DNA from: Chryseobacterium sp. SSA4.19
GTDB taxonomy: Bacteria > Bacteroidota > Bacteroidia > Flavobacteriales > Weeksellaceae
Assembly: GCF_022601875.1 (NCBI RefSeq)
Contig: NZ_JAKVIP010000001.1
Coordinates: forward strand, 124,001 to 188,000
DNA: 64,000 nucleotides
Direction of reading: 5' to 3'
Shown here: piece after piece, positions 41,718 through 50,178 of the stretch
Position numbering within the stretch: position 1 is the first letter of the stretch
Layout: every line of letters begins with the position of its first letter
Notes under the pieces: model-generated
The model's database searches: none
Told to the model about the DNA's origin: nothing
The model's input: the letters and a program-made list of their open reading frames with translations, nothing else
Made by a program: the position numbers and the translations under genes

Positions 41718-42908
41718 ATGAAAACAGACATGCAAAACGATTTTTTTATATATCAGGCACAAACCACCAGATTTGCTGCGGGTTTTGAAGTGGAAAGAGC
41801 GGAAGGCAGTTATATTTATGGAACTGATGGAAAAAGATATCTGGATTTTGTAGCAGGAGTCTCGGCTAATACATTAGGACACTCCCATCCGAAAATTGTG
41901 GCTGCGATCAAAGAACAGGCAGAAAAATATCTTCATGTGATGGTGTACGGTGAATATGCCCAGGAGAAACCGGTTGCCTTATGTAAGTTGCTTGCTGAAG
42001 CGACGCCTGATCCTTTAGAAATTACTTATCTGGTAAACAGCGGAGCAGAAGCTATCGACGGAAGTCTGAAGCTGGCAAAAAGATATACGGGAAGAGAAGA
42101 GATTGTATCTTTTAAAAATTCTTATCACGGGAATACCCATGGAGCTCTTAGTGTTTCCGGAAACGAAACGCATAAAAGAGAGTTCCGCCCTTTGCTGCCC
42201 ATGATTTCCTTCATTGAATTCAACAATGAAAACGATTTTGACAAGATCACTGAAAAGACAGCCTGTGTGATTATGGAAACCATCCAGGGGGCGGCGGGTT
42301 TTCTGGTGCCGGCAGATGAGTATTTGATTAAATTAAAAAGAAGATGTGAAGCGGTAGGAGCTTTATTGATTCTCGATGAGATTCAGCCCGGATTCGGAAG
42401 AACCGGAAAATTATTTTCTTTTGAACATTACGGAATAGTTCCTGATATTCTGGTTATGGGCAAAGGAATGGGAGGCGGAGTTCCTGTAGGAGCTTTTATG
42501 AGTTCCCGCAAGATTATGGAAACACTCGCACATTCTCCGAAGCTGGGTCATATTACTACATTTGGCGGCAATCCTCTTATTGCAGCTTCCAGCCATGCTA
42601 CGTTAAAGGAAGTTCTGGAAAGCGGCCTGATGGAAGAGGTTGATGAAAAAGAAAAACTGTTCCGGGAACTTTTAGTTCATTCTAAAATAAAAAATATCAA
42701 TGGAAAGGGCCTCATGTTGGCTGTAAACCTGGGTTCGCCGGAATATACGCTGGAAGTGGCAAAAAAATGCATGGAAAAAGGAATCATTGTTTTCTGGCAG
42801 CTGTATAGAAATGAATACCTGAGGATTTCCCCGCCACTTACGATTTCAAAGCAAGAGATTACGGAAGGCTGTAAAATGATTATTGAAGTTTTAAATGAGT
42901 TGCCGTGA
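41718..42908 (+). CDS. Class III PLP aminotransferase (ArgD/4-aminobutyrate type)
   Basis: A 396-aa fold-type I aminotransferase. The phosphate-binding NSGAEA is at 107-112, Asp220 in LILDEIQPGFGRTG contacts the pyridine nitrogen, and Lys249 in MGKGMGGG forms the aldimine. The length and GRTG motif match acetylornithine/GABA/ornithine aminotransferases. It is not next to arginine genes, so the amino-acid substrate cannot be fixed; a general aspartate-aminotransferase-family name is safest. It begins just after the orphan terminator. Confidence 0.93.
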   Translation: MKTDMQNDFFIYQAQTTRFAAGFEVERAEGSYIYGTDGKRYLDFVAGVSANTLGHSHPKIVAAIKEQAEKYLHVMVYGEYAQEKPVALCKLLAEATPDPLEITYLVNSGAEAIDGSLKLAKRYTGREEIVSFKNSYHGNTHGALSVSGNETHKREFRPLLPMISFIEFNNENDFDKITEKTACVIMETIQGAAGFLVPADEYLIKLKRRCEAVGALLILDEIQPGFGRTGKLFSFEHYGIVPDILVMGKGMGGGVPVGAFMSSRKIMETLAHSPKLGHITTFGGNPLIAASSHATLKEVLESGLMEEVDEKEKLFRELLVHSKIKNINGKGLMLAVNLGSPEYTLEVAKKCMEKGIIVFWQLYRNEYLRISPPLTISKQEITEGCKMIIEVLNELP

Positions 42909-43012
42909 TAATAAAATATTTACTTAAAAATTTATAAATATCATATTCTGATTCATTCTGTTGATGTGTTTAATTTACTTTTCAAAAAATTAGTTGTTGA
43001 TTTTAATGAAAT

Positions 43013-43043
43013 AAACCATTAAAATTGAATACTTTAATGGTTT
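43013..43043. repeat. Inverted repeat with aaaccattaaa arms
   Basis: Arms aaaccattaaa (43013-43023) and tttaatggttt (43033-43043) are perfectly complementary over 11 bp around a 9-nt loop. It lies 105 nt after the aminotransferase stop and 150 nt before the START-like gene, with no clean T run. It may be a terminator or an operator; a related palindrome occurs at 47152. Confidence 0.6.
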
Positions 43044-43193
43044 CTAACCCTATATTCTTTTATTGGAGTTATTATTAAACGCTTATTTAAAATTCTCTGA
43101 TAAATATCATGAAGAATATATAAAAAAATAAACACATTTTTGTGTAATAAAAAAATTAATTTATATATTGCGGGACGATAAAACAAAGATTAT

Positions 43194-43580
43194 ATGGCGA
43201 AACATAAAGTCCATTACGAATTTCCAATGCACTGTTTATCAGAGATTTTATATGAATATCTGGCCACTGCTGAAGGATTGTCTGAATGGTTTGCGGATGA
43301 TGTAATAGAGAAAGGCGATGATTTCTTTTTTAGCTGGGGTGGCGGGCCTGCGGAGAAAGCGACTTTAATCAGGTATAAGCCTGAAGGTTTCGTACGTTTC
43401 AGATGGGAAGAAGATGAAGGGACCAAAAACTTCTTTGAAATGACGATTATAATCGATGATATTACGGAAGATTTAGCACTCAATATAACCGATTTCTGTG
43501 AAGAAGGAGATGAGCAGGAAAACGCCCTGTATTGGGAGAATCTTATTGAGAATCTTAGAATAAAATTAGGTGCTGCTTAA
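43194..43580 (+). CDS. START-like domain protein (AHSA1/SRPBCC superfamily)
   Basis: A 128-aa single-domain protein with the helix-grip fold. It begins HKVHYEFPMHCLSEILYEYL, then GLSEWFADDV, and FVRFRWEEDEG in the middle, the pattern of the flavobacterial START-like family. Such proteins bind hydrophobic ligands in a cavity. It is short, acidic and soluble. It is followed by a terminator and then the degenerate aminotransferase gene. Ligand and partner are unknown. Confidence 0.85.
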   Translation: MAKHKVHYEFPMHCLSEILYEYLATAEGLSEWFADDVIEKGDDFFFSWGGGPAEKATLIRYKPEGFVRFRWEEDEGTKNFFEMTIIIDDITEDLALNITDFCEEGDEQENALYWENLIENLRIKLGAA

Positions 43581-43608
43581 ACGTAAGCTGTACTGAATGA
43601 TAAAACTG

Positions 43609-43637
43609 ATGAACGATTTATCGTTCATTATTTTTTT
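43609..43637 (+). terminator. Terminator after START-like gene
   Basis: Arms atgaacgat (43609-43617) and atcgttcat (43620-43628) around a two-base centre, followed by a T-rich run. Confidence 0.78.
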
Positions 43638-43657
43638 ATAAATAAATCAGATTAAAA

Positions 43658-44470
43658 TTGGAAAATCAATATTTCACATCTGGCGAAATACCGGTAAAAA
43701 ACAGGGCATTTCTTTTGGGCGACACAGTAAAAGCTGCTTTTTTTGTGAGAAATGCTGAATTGATAATGGATGAAGAATGCTATTTCTTCCTAATGGCTTC
43801 TATGAGGAAAATGAGAATGAATATTCCCTTGTCGTATACATTGGAATTTTTCCAGTCTCTTTTCAGGAAAGAAGTTATTGAACTAAAACAAATCAGAAAC
43901 GGGATCATTAATTTTCAGGTTTTCCGGAATACTGATGGTATTATTTTATCAAAAGCTCCTGTATCTTACTTTTATGAAGTATCTGAAATGACGGATGTTC
44001 TTGCGGTACATTCAAGACCTTTAGAGCTGGATCTGATTAAAGAGATCAATGTCAATAATAATCTGCTGAGCAATATCCGGGTTCACAGTCCTGAAAATAT
44101 CTATGCCGGAATTTATGCGCAGGAAAATGATCTGGATGATGTCATTCTTTTAAACCCTAATAAAAGAATTGCCCGTACGACTTCCGGTAACCTCCTTTTC
44201 CTGGAAGGCAATATCATCAAAGTCCCTAAACAGACTGAAGGCGCCTACATTTCCCCTCTGATGGAGAATTTTGTAACTTTTTTACACAAGAATAACCTTG
44301 CCGATATTCAGGAGCATGAAATCATAGCATTTGAATCCCAAAAGGCGGAAGAAATTTTATTGATTTCCGATGAAAAAGGGTTGTTTACCGTGGGGAAAAT
44401 AAGAAATAAAACATTTGGCAATAATCGTTTCGCAGAGCTGACGGAAGCCTGGACAAAAAGCTTCTCATAA
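43658..44470 (+). CDS. Class IV aminotransferase homologue lacking catalytic residues
   Basis: A 270-aa fold-type IV PLP-enzyme homologue (branched-chain/D-amino-acid aminotransferase and PabC type), starting at TTG 43658. The scaffold is clear: KNRAFLLGDTV, FQVFRN, NNLLSN and DDVILLNPNKRIARTTSGN. The lysine that normally binds PLP, three residues before the NLL motif, is Val132 here, and the usual Glu of VTEG(S)xSN is Arg173. It is probably not an active aminotransferase. A binding or regulatory role, or a different chemistry, is possible. The gene lies between START-like and amidase genes with no pathway context. Confidence 0.82.
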   Translation: MENQYFTSGEIPVKNRAFLLGDTVKAAFFVRNAELIMDEECYFFLMASMRKMRMNIPLSYTLEFFQSLFRKEVIELKQIRNGIINFQVFRNTDGIILSKAPVSYFYEVSEMTDVLAVHSRPLELDLIKEINVNNNLLSNIRVHSPENIYAGIYAQENDLDDVILLNPNKRIARTTSGNLLFLEGNIIKVPKQTEGAYISPLMENFVTFLHKNNLADIQEHEIIAFESQKAEEILLISDEKGLFTVGKIRNKTFGNNRFAELTEAWTKSFS

Positions 44471-44477
44471 AATTGAC

Positions 44478-44518
44478 AAACCCGGTAAACAACATGTTAA
44501 AGTCCTTTACCGGGTTTT
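44478..44518. terminator. Terminator between convergent genes
   Basis: Arms aaacccggtaaa (44478-44489) and tttaccgggttt (44506-44517) are complementary over 12 bp around a 16-nt loop. It can serve the class IV gene (+) and the amidase gene (-). Confidence 0.75.
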
Positions 44519-44554
44519 AATTCTGAATAGATCAGAAATTGTATCATGCTTCGT

Positions 44555-45139
44555 CTAATTGTAAGTACTGAAAACTTCAGTAAATTTTTGGGCGATTTCT
44601 TTTCTTCCTTTTTCACTGGAAATATAGTTCCTGTCCTGGGTGTTATTTATAAATCCGAGTTCTACCAAAACCGCCGGGACTTTGGATTCTCTTAAAATAT
44701 GAAGATTTTTTTCCTGAATGCCACGAACCGCAAATTTTGTAGAAATTTTTTCAGCCAGCTTTTTTGATTCGTGTGAATTCTGGGTATAGATTTCAGGTCC
44801 TGCATTAGAAGTCTCCTGCTGAGGACTGCTGTTGATGTGTAAAGAAATAACCATTTCCGGCTGTAATTCATTGATTTTTGTAACTCTTTCCGATAAGCTT
44901 AGATCATTGTCGGAATCTCTGGTAAGAACTACTTCAAACGCATCTTGGTTTTCATTGTATTTTTGGATTTCTTTTGCAACCTGTAAGGTGATTTCTTTTT
45001 CGTACAATCCATCACGTCTTGCCCCAATATCATTTCCGCCATGTCCGGCATCAATAACAATGATCTTTTTAGGAGGGGGAGCGAAAGATAGAAATCCAAT
45101 TGAAAATACAGCTAAAGCAAAGAGTTTAATTCCTTTCAT
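44555..45139 (-). CDS. N-acetylmuramoyl-L-alanine amidase (Amidase_3)
   Basis: A 194-aa zinc amidase that cuts between muramic acid and the stem peptide in peptidoglycan. The signal peptide is about 1-20 (MKGIKLFALAVFSIGFLSFA). Zinc ligands are His33 in DAGHGGND, Glu47 or Glu49 and His101 in SLHINSS; Glu160 in VLVELGFI is the catalytic Glu. It lacks an AMIN domain. It acts in the periplasm in cell separation or wall turnover. It lies 100 nt downstream of yqgE on the same strand and may be co-transcribed. Confidence 0.95.
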   Translation of the reverse strand: MKGIKLFALAVFSIGFLSFAPPPKKIIVIDAGHGGNDIGARRDGLYEKEITLQVAKEIQKYNENQDAFEVVLTRDSDNDLSLSERVTKINELQPEMVISLHINSSPQQETSNAGPEIYTQNSHESKKLAEKISTKFAVRGIQEKNLHILRESKVPAVLVELGFINNTQDRNYISSEKGRKEIAQKFTEVFSTYN

Positions 45140-45241
45140 ATCATTAAATTTTGGTTTAACAAATAACGGAAATTGCTGGTTTAAATTAAGTTAACGCAAT
45201 CTTAAAATCAGTTAAAGTTTTACAGGCTTTATAACCTGTTC

Positions 45242-45790
45242 TTAATTTAAAGAAATATCTTCAGGGGAATTGGCCCAAAGCAAATATTCGCCACCCAAAT
45301 TCTGCATGATTGATTTCCATAAGGTCTGATCATTCGGCAGTGTGTAATCCAGGTTATAAATATCCACGACGGTCCATACTTTTTTCTGAATTTCATCATC
45401 CAGCTGTAAAGATGACCAACCGGAATATCCTGAGAAAATTTTTACATCATTGATGCTAAGGTCACCGTTCAGAACGGAGCTGATGATATTTTCTATATCT
45501 TCTGTAAGGTAAAATTCCTGAGTAATGTCAGTGAAACTTTCAGTCACTTTTTTTCCTCTGGCGATAAAGAATACCTTATCATTTTCTACAGGCCCGCCGT
45601 CATATACCTCAATTTTGAAATCGAAAAATTCTTTGAACTTACTACTCATCTGGCTGTTTTTTTTATTCAAGATTAAGCCAAACGCACCCTGTTCATTATG
45701 CTCAACCACCAATACAACCGATCTGGAAAAAATATCACCGGAAATGTCAGGTGTGGAAATTAATATTTTACCTTTGTATGAATAATTCAT
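45242..45790 (-). CDS. YqgE/AlgH family protein
   Basis: A 182-aa member of the conserved YqgE/AlgH family (UPF0301) of unknown function. The start is set at MNYSYKGKILIS (45790). An alternative Met two codons upstream (45796) lies inside the -7 box at 45794-45801. Recognised segments are SRSVVLVVEHNEQGAFGLILNK, YDGGPVENDKVFFI and FSGYSGWSSLQLDDEI. The gene is divergent from pdxH with only 23 nt between start codons, and the pdxH -7 box lies within yqgE. Confidence 0.93.
   Translation of the reverse strand: MNYSYKGKILISTPDISGDIFSRSVVLVVEHNEQGAFGLILNKKNSQMSSKFKEFFDFKIEVYDGGPVENDKVFFIARGKKVTESFTDITQEFYLTEDIENIISSVLNGDLSINDVKIFSGYSGWSSLQLDDEIQKKVWTVVDIYNLDYTLPNDQTLWKSIMQNLGGEYLLWANSPEDISLN
45769..45776 (+). 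promoter_or_regulatory. -7 box of pdxH inside yqgE
   Basis: TACCTTTG fits TAnnTTTG and lies 38 nt upstream of the pdxH ATG, within the first codons of the divergent yqgE gene. Confidence 0.55.
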
Positions 45791-45793
45791 ACT

Positions 45794-45801
45794 CAAATTT
45801 A
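45794..45801 (-). promoter_or_regulatory. -7 box of yqgE, near-leaderless
   Basis: On the minus strand TAAATTTG ends 3 nt before the yqgE ATG at 45790. Confidence 0.6.
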
Positions 45802-45813
45802 ATAAAAATATTT

Positions 45814-46455
45814 ATGGAAAACCTGCACGATAAAAGAAAAGTGTATGATAAATCCCAACTTATTGAAAGTGAGATAAAACAAAATCCCATCGAGCAGTTC
45901 CGCGACTGGTTTCTGGAAGCCGGGGAAAATCCTGATATTTCTGAAGCCAATGCCATGTCGGTTTCTACAGTGGAAGAAGACGGCTGTCCGCGTACCAGGA
46001 TGGTTTTGCTTAAAGCATATACCCATGAAGGATTTATCTTTTATACCAATTACGACAGTAAAAAAGGAAGATCAATAGAAAAAAACCATACGGCATGCCT
46101 TCACTTTTTTTGGCCGAATTTAGAAAGGCAGATTATTATAAAAGCTCATCTTGAACGGATTGCTGAAAACCTGAGTGATGGGTATTTCCATTCCAGGCCG
46201 AAAGGCAGCCAGCTTGGCGCTGCGGTCTCCCCGCAAAGTCAGGAGATTCCCGACCGGGAATTCCTGGAAAGAAAACTGAAACAAATGGAGGAGCAGTACG
46301 AAAATACTGAAGTTCCACGACCTGTAAATTGGGGCGGATATATTGCAAAACCCTATGAGATTGAATTCTGGCAGGGGAGGCCTAACCGTCTGCATGACAG
46401 GATTGTCTACCAATTGGAGGGTTTGGACTGGAAAGTTTCCCGGTTAGCTCCTTAA
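45814..46455 (+). CDS. pdxH: Pyridoxamine 5'-phosphate oxidase
   Basis: A 213-aa FMN enzyme that oxidises pyridoxamine or pyridoxine 5'-phosphate to PLP, the last step of vitamin B6 synthesis and salvage. The start is set at MENLHDKRK (45814), the usual N-terminus; the frame is open further upstream only by chance. FMN-binding motifs are PRTRMVLLKAY, FYTNYDSKKGRS, and C-terminal WGGYIAKPYEIEFWQGRPNRLHDR with the conserved RLHDR substrate loop. It starts 23 nt from the divergent yqgE gene. Confidence 0.96.
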   Translation: MENLHDKRKVYDKSQLIESEIKQNPIEQFRDWFLEAGENPDISEANAMSVSTVEEDGCPRTRMVLLKAYTHEGFIFYTNYDSKKGRSIEKNHTACLHFFWPNLERQIIIKAHLERIAENLSDGYFHSRPKGSQLGAAVSPQSQEIPDREFLERKLKQMEEQYENTEVPRPVNWGGYIAKPYEIEFWQGRPNRLHDRIVYQLEGLDWKVSRLAP

Positions 46456-46534
46456 TGTAAATGAAATTATGAAAGATAACTGTTAATAATTTGTGACAGA
46501 GAAAACAAGTTATATTTTGCTAATAGTATAAGAC

Positions 46535-46564
46535 GAAAAAAGCTGCTTCGATTGAAGCAGCTTT
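46535..46564 (-). terminator. Terminator of the HU gene
   Basis: Arms aaagctgcttc (46539-46549) and gaagcagcttt (46554-46564) around gatt. The A run before the left arm becomes the T tail on the minus strand. Confidence 0.85.
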
Positions 46565-46583
46565 ATTTATAATCTGTAATGGA

Positions 46584-46901
46584 TTATTTTTTCTTTTTTC
46601 CGGCAGCCGCCGCAGGAGCATTAGCTGAAGCAACAGCAGCAGATAAATCAGCACCTGCCTTGAACTTGGCAACAGTTTTAGCTTCGATATTGATCGGCTT
46701 TTTAGTTGCAGGATTGATACCCTGTCTTGCAGCTCTCTCTGCTACTGAGAAAGTACCGAATCCTACCAAAGATACTTTTCCGTCTTTCTTTTTCAATGTA
46801 GTCATTACATTATCAATAAATGATTCTAATGCAGCTTTAGCAGCAACTTTAGAGATACCGGCATCTTTAGCGATTGCGTCGATTAATTCAGACTTGTTCA
46901 T
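46584..46901 (-). CDS. hup: HU family DNA-binding protein
   Basis: A 105-aa nucleoid protein. The HU fold is clear: MNKSELIDAIAKDAGIS, ALESFIDNVMTTLKKKDG, LVGFGTFSVAERAARQGINPAT with the DNA-binding beta arm. The tail is Ala-rich and ends in GKKKK, a common Bacteroidota extension of about 15 residues. It bends DNA and supports replication and recombination. It has a full promoter and its own terminator. Confidence 0.95.
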   Translation of the reverse strand: MNKSELIDAIAKDAGISKVAAKAALESFIDNVMTTLKKKDGKVSLVGFGTFSVAERAARQGINPATKKPINIEAKTVAKFKAGADLSAAVASANAPAAAAGKKKK

Positions 46902-46937
46902 AATTTTTTTAATATTAAAGTTAGTTCGTAATTATAG

Positions 46938-46967
46938 CAAATATAATACTATTTTGTAAATGTGCAA
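46938..46967 (-). promoter_or_regulatory. HU gene promoter (-33 and -7)
   Basis: On the minus strand TTG (46967-46965) lies 19 nt from TATATTTG (46945-46938), a close match to the Bacteroidota consensus. The leader is about 35 nt. Confidence 0.75.
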
Positions 46968-47289
46968 TTTATATGAAAAAAAATAAATAATTTTTTTGTT
47001 TTTTTGTTAAATTGGTTAAAATATGATAATTTAACATTTGACGAAAAATCTACGTTACAAGCCACTAAAATCATGCCAAATGCTTATGTTTATTGACTTT
47101 AGCAATAAAAAAGAATTATTTTTTATATTTATTAAATCCTGAATTCTGTGTAAACCATTAATGGTTTTTGCAAAATATTATAGATTTAATAATTAATATA
47201 TGTAAAGATTGTATTTAATAAAATTAAATGGCTGTGTTTCTGTCAGTTTTAAATTCCTGTGAAAAAACGGTTTTATTAATTTTTATTAA
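46968..47289. other. AT-rich intergenic region between HU gene and panD
   Basis: About 320 bases without a gene. It contains a 16-nt perfect palindrome aaaccattaatggttt at 47152-47167 and an inverted repeat gttaaatt...aatttaac near 47007-47036. These may be regulatory sites. Confidence 0.5.
47152..47167. repeat. Perfect 16-nt palindrome aaaccattaatggttt
   Basis: A perfect palindrome, 150 nt upstream of panD. It shares aaaccattaa with the inverted repeat at 43013-43043, suggesting a common operator or repeat family. Confidence 0.55.
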
Positions 47290-47297
47290 TAAATTTG
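47290..47297 (+). promoter_or_regulatory. -7 box of panD, near-leaderless
   Basis: TAAATTTG ends 4 nt before the panD ATG at 47302. Confidence 0.6.
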
Positions 47298-47301
47298 CAG
47301 G

Positions 47302-47652
47302 ATGTTAATAGAAGTTTTTAAGTCTAAGATTCACAGGGTGAGAGTTACGGCTTCTGACCTTAATTATATTGGAAGCATAACGATAGATGAAGACCTTATT
47401 GAAGCAGCTGGGCTGGTAGTCGGGGAAAGGGTATATATCGTGAATGTAAATAATGGAGAACGCTTTGATACCTATGTCATCAAAGGGAAAAGAAAGTCCG
47501 GAGAAGTTTGCCTTAACGGCCCGGCCGCCAGAAAAGTACAAAGGGATGATATTATAATCATAATTGCTTACGCTCAGATGACTCTTGAAGAAGCACAGAA
47601 TTTTCAGCCGAAAATTGTTTTTCCTGATGAAAAAACCAATCTTCTGACGTAA
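47302..47652 (+). CDS. panD: Aspartate 1-decarboxylase
   Basis: A 116-aa pyruvoyl enzyme that makes beta-alanine from aspartate for pantothenate and CoA. The proenzyme self-cleaves between Gly24 and Ser25 (YIGSITID), generating the pyruvoyl group; both residues are present. [21 protein letters not shown] is the conserved middle. Length is normal (115-130). A membrane protein gene follows 3 nt later in the same operon. Confidence 0.97.
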   Translation: MLIEVFKSKIHRVRVTASDLNYIGSITIDEDLIEAAGLVVGERVYIVNVNNGERFDTYVIKGKRKSGEVCLNGPAARKVQRDDIIIIIAYAQMTLEEAQNFQPKIVFPDEKTNLLT

Positions 47653-47655
47653 CCA

Positions 47656-48729
47656 ATGGAGAAAAAAAATAATCCTGCAAAATCAATCCTTACAATAGTA
47701 ATCTCGCTTGCTTTTGCAGGCTTTTTTTTATGGCTGGCACTTAAGGATTTTGATTACGCATCCTTTCAGAAATCCATATCAAAAGCCAATTACTGGTGGG
47801 TTTTACTGGCCGCATGTTTTGGTATTTCGGCCTATTGGTTTAGGGCAATCCGCTGGAACCTGATGCTGGAACCTATGGGTCACCAGATTTCAAATTCAAA
47901 TTCACTCTGGTCCATATCTTTTGGATATTTAATGAACCTCACTATTCCCAGAAGCGGGGAAGTAGCCCGTGCAACAGCATTATATGGAGTAGAAAAAGTT
48001 CCTGTTGACCAGTCTTTCGGAACCATTATTCTGGAAAGGGTTGTGGATTTGGCTTGTATGGCTGTTTTTCTAGGATTAACGGTGATATTTAAGTATGATA
48101 CTATTCTTTCTTTTTATCATTTTGTGATGGAAAAAAAAGAAGAAAAGTCAGAATTTGTTCCTAATTTTTTTGAGAGGCAAATCATGAAAATCGGAATACA
48201 TGATTTTGACATATTTTATTTTTATTTGAAAATTATAATAGGGATGTTGATTGTTACAGGTCTTATTCTTCTCTATACATTTAAAAAAGAAAAATTAATT
48301 GATTTCGGGAAGGGAATTATTAAAGGCCTGACCTCTATATTTAAATTAAAACAGAAAGGCAGATTCATTTTCTATACGGCAGGCATCTGGATTTCCTATT
48401 ATTTTGCAGCCTATCTGGTATGTTTTGCCTTACCTGAAACCTCGGGCTTTACTTTTGATGACGGCTTCCTTATTCTTACAGTGGGTACTTTTGGGATGAT
48501 CATTCCTGCCAGCGGGGGTATCGGAGCTTTTAATCTTGCAATGAAATACGGCTTTATGGCACTGTTTATTTCTATGGGAAAAAGCGGTGAAGCAGGCGGC
48601 GAAATAGGCCTGACTTACTCTTTTATTTCTTTGCCATTACAGATTATCATTATGCTTACAATGGGCCTTATTTCTATTCCTATGCTGGCAAAAGCAAGGA
48701 ACAGCAGGGTTGTAGAAAATAAATTTTAA
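47656..48729 (+). CDS. Flippase-like membrane protein (UPF0104/LPG synthase TM region family)
   Basis: A 357-aa polytopic membrane protein of the family shared with the flippase part of lysyl-phosphatidylglycerol synthase (MprF). It has about eight helices. SFGYLMNLTIPRSGEVARA is the signature segment, with GTIILERVVDLACMA and IIPASGGIGAFN further on. No synthetase domain is present. It may move a lipid or glycolipid across the inner membrane. It is co-transcribed with panD, though no functional link is evident. Confidence 0.9.
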   Translation: MEKKNNPAKSILTIVISLAFAGFFLWLALKDFDYASFQKSISKANYWWVLLAACFGISAYWFRAIRWNLMLEPMGHQISNSNSLWSISFGYLMNLTIPRSGEVARATALYGVEKVPVDQSFGTIILERVVDLACMAVFLGLTVIFKYDTILSFYHFVMEKKEEKSEFVPNFFERQIMKIGIHDFDIFYFYLKIIIGMLIVTGLILLYTFKKEKLIDFGKGIIKGLTSIFKLKQKGRFIFYTAGIWISYYFAAYLVCFALPETSGFTFDDGFLILTVGTFGMIIPASGGIGAFNLAMKYGFMALFISMGKSGEAGGEIGLTYSFISLPLQIIIMLTMGLISIPMLAKARNSRVVENKF

Positions 48730-48760
48730 AAATTCTCTTAATCTTCTCAACGATACAACA

Positions 48761-48785
48761 TCCGGCTGTAAGGCCGGATTTTTTA
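48761..48785 (+). terminator. Terminator after the flippase-like gene
   Basis: Arms tccggc and gccgga (48761-48778) around a short loop, followed by a T run. Confidence 0.8.
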
Positions 48786-48915
48786 TGACCTGAATATATA
48801 CCAATAAATTTAATGTTATTTACAATTTACATTATTATTCATGTCAAATTATTTTGGAAAACTTCTAAAACCGCCATACCTTAGATGAAGCAACATAGAT
48901 AACATTAATAGTATT

Positions 48916-49491
48916 ATGGCGATTAATTTACAGAAAGGACAAAGGATAGAAATAGGATTTACCAAAATGACCATTGGTCTTGGCTGGGATCCGAATGAAG
49001 GAAGAGGTTATGATTTTGACCTTGATGCTTCGGCAATTATGATTGACAGAGACCGAAAGCTCGTTAGTGAAGACTATTTTATTTTTTATAATAATTTACA
49101 TTCCCCGGATGGTGCACTTACCCATACAGGTGATGATCCCAGTGGTAAAAATAGTGATGGTGACGATGATGAAGCCATTATTGTAGATCTTGAAAAAGTG
49201 GACGAGAGGGTGGATGAAATTCTTTTCGTGGTAACGATTGAAGATTTTGAGAGAAGAAAACAGAATTTCGGACAGGTAAGAAATTCATACATCAGGATTA
49301 TTGACAATATCAGCCATCAGGAAATTGCAAAATATGAACTGGATGAAGATTTCTCTATTGAAACGGGAGTAGAATTCGGGAGACTGTATAAAAGGAACGG
49401 CAGCTGGAAATTTGAAGCTTCCGGGATCGGCTACCGCGCAGATCTTGCTTTTTTTCTTGAAAAATATTACAAAGGTCAAATCATTAAATAA
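48916..49491 (+). CDS. TerD family protein, first of a pair
   Basis: A 191-aa protein with the TerD/CABP fold. It has MAINLQKGQRIEIG, GLGWDPNEGRGYDFDLDASAIMI, SGKNSDGDDDEAIIVDLEKVDERVDE, and AKYELDEDFSIETGVEFGRLY. The acidic DxDxDA-like motifs bind Ca2+ in the family. TerD proteins are tied to tellurite, phage and stress resistance, but no TerC, TerB or TerZ homologue lies nearby. It precedes a second TerD gene by 2 nt. Confidence 0.93.
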   Translation: MAINLQKGQRIEIGFTKMTIGLGWDPNEGRGYDFDLDASAIMIDRDRKLVSEDYFIFYNNLHSPDGALTHTGDDPSGKNSDGDDDEAIIVDLEKVDERVDEILFVVTIEDFERRKQNFGQVRNSYIRIIDNISHQEIAKYELDEDFSIETGVEFGRLYKRNGSWKFEASGIGYRADLAFFLEKYYKGQIIK

Positions 49492-49493
49492 CG

Positions 49494-50165
49494 ATGGCAA
49501 TCAACTTACAAAAAGGACAGACGATTAACCTTCGTAAAAACGAGAGTGGAGATACTGTTTATGATCTTTCAAGTGTCACAATCGGTTTGGGTTGGGATGT
49601 TCGGAAACAGGGCGGCTTTTTAAGAAGATTACTTAACGGCAGCGGTGATGCTGAATATGATCTGGATGCTATCGCTTTCCTTTTGGATAAAAACGGGAAA
49701 GTTGCGAATATGGGAAAAACCTTGCCTTCAGCTCATGGAAAGGAATTGGTGCTGTACCAGAGCGATGTTATTTATTTCAATTCGATGCGGCATCCCAGCG
49801 GAAAGATATGGCTGACCGGGGACAACAGAACCGGTGCAGGTGACGGCGACGATGAACAGATTATTGTAAAATTGGATCAGCTGGACGAACGTTACCGGAA
49901 AATTGTTTTTGTGGTTTCCATTTATCAGGGTAATCTTAACAGGCAGCATTTCGGAATGATTGATAATGCCTTTATAAGAGCCGTCGATGCAAAAGGGAAA
50001 GAGATTACAAAGTTCAGCCTTTCGGGTGATGCCGGCATGAATGGAATGTGCTCAATGGTTTTTGCAGAAGTTTACCGTCATAATGGCGACTGGAAATTCC
50101 GTGCCATCGGTGAACCGCACCGAACGGACAATTTTATTGATGTTTTGGTGCCGTATACTTATTAG
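49494..50165 (+). CDS. TerD family protein, second of a pair
   Basis: A 223-aa TerD-fold protein, similar in layout to its neighbour but with a longer middle insertion. Motifs are MAINLQKGQTINLRK, TIGLGWDVRKQGG, DLDAIAFLLD and GAGDGDDEQIIVKLDQLDERY. The start is 2 nt after the first TerD stop, so the two are co-translated and may form a heteromeric complex. The two proteins are clearly paralogous (same opening MAINLQKGQ), probably by tandem duplication followed by divergence. Confidence 0.93.
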   Translation: MAINLQKGQTINLRKNESGDTVYDLSSVTIGLGWDVRKQGGFLRRLLNGSGDAEYDLDAIAFLLDKNGKVANMGKTLPSAHGKELVLYQSDVIYFNSMRHPSGKIWLTGDNRTGAGDGDDEQIIVKLDQLDERYRKIVFVVSIYQGNLNRQHFGMIDNAFIRAVDAKGKEITKFSLSGDAGMNGMCSMVFAEVYRHNGDWKFRAIGEPHRTDNFIDVLVPYTY

Positions 50166-50178
50166 TAAACATTTGAAA

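Noticed and set aside
46579..46959. Plus-strand frame of 126 codons
   Set aside because: Antisense to the HU gene; low-complexity and unsupported.
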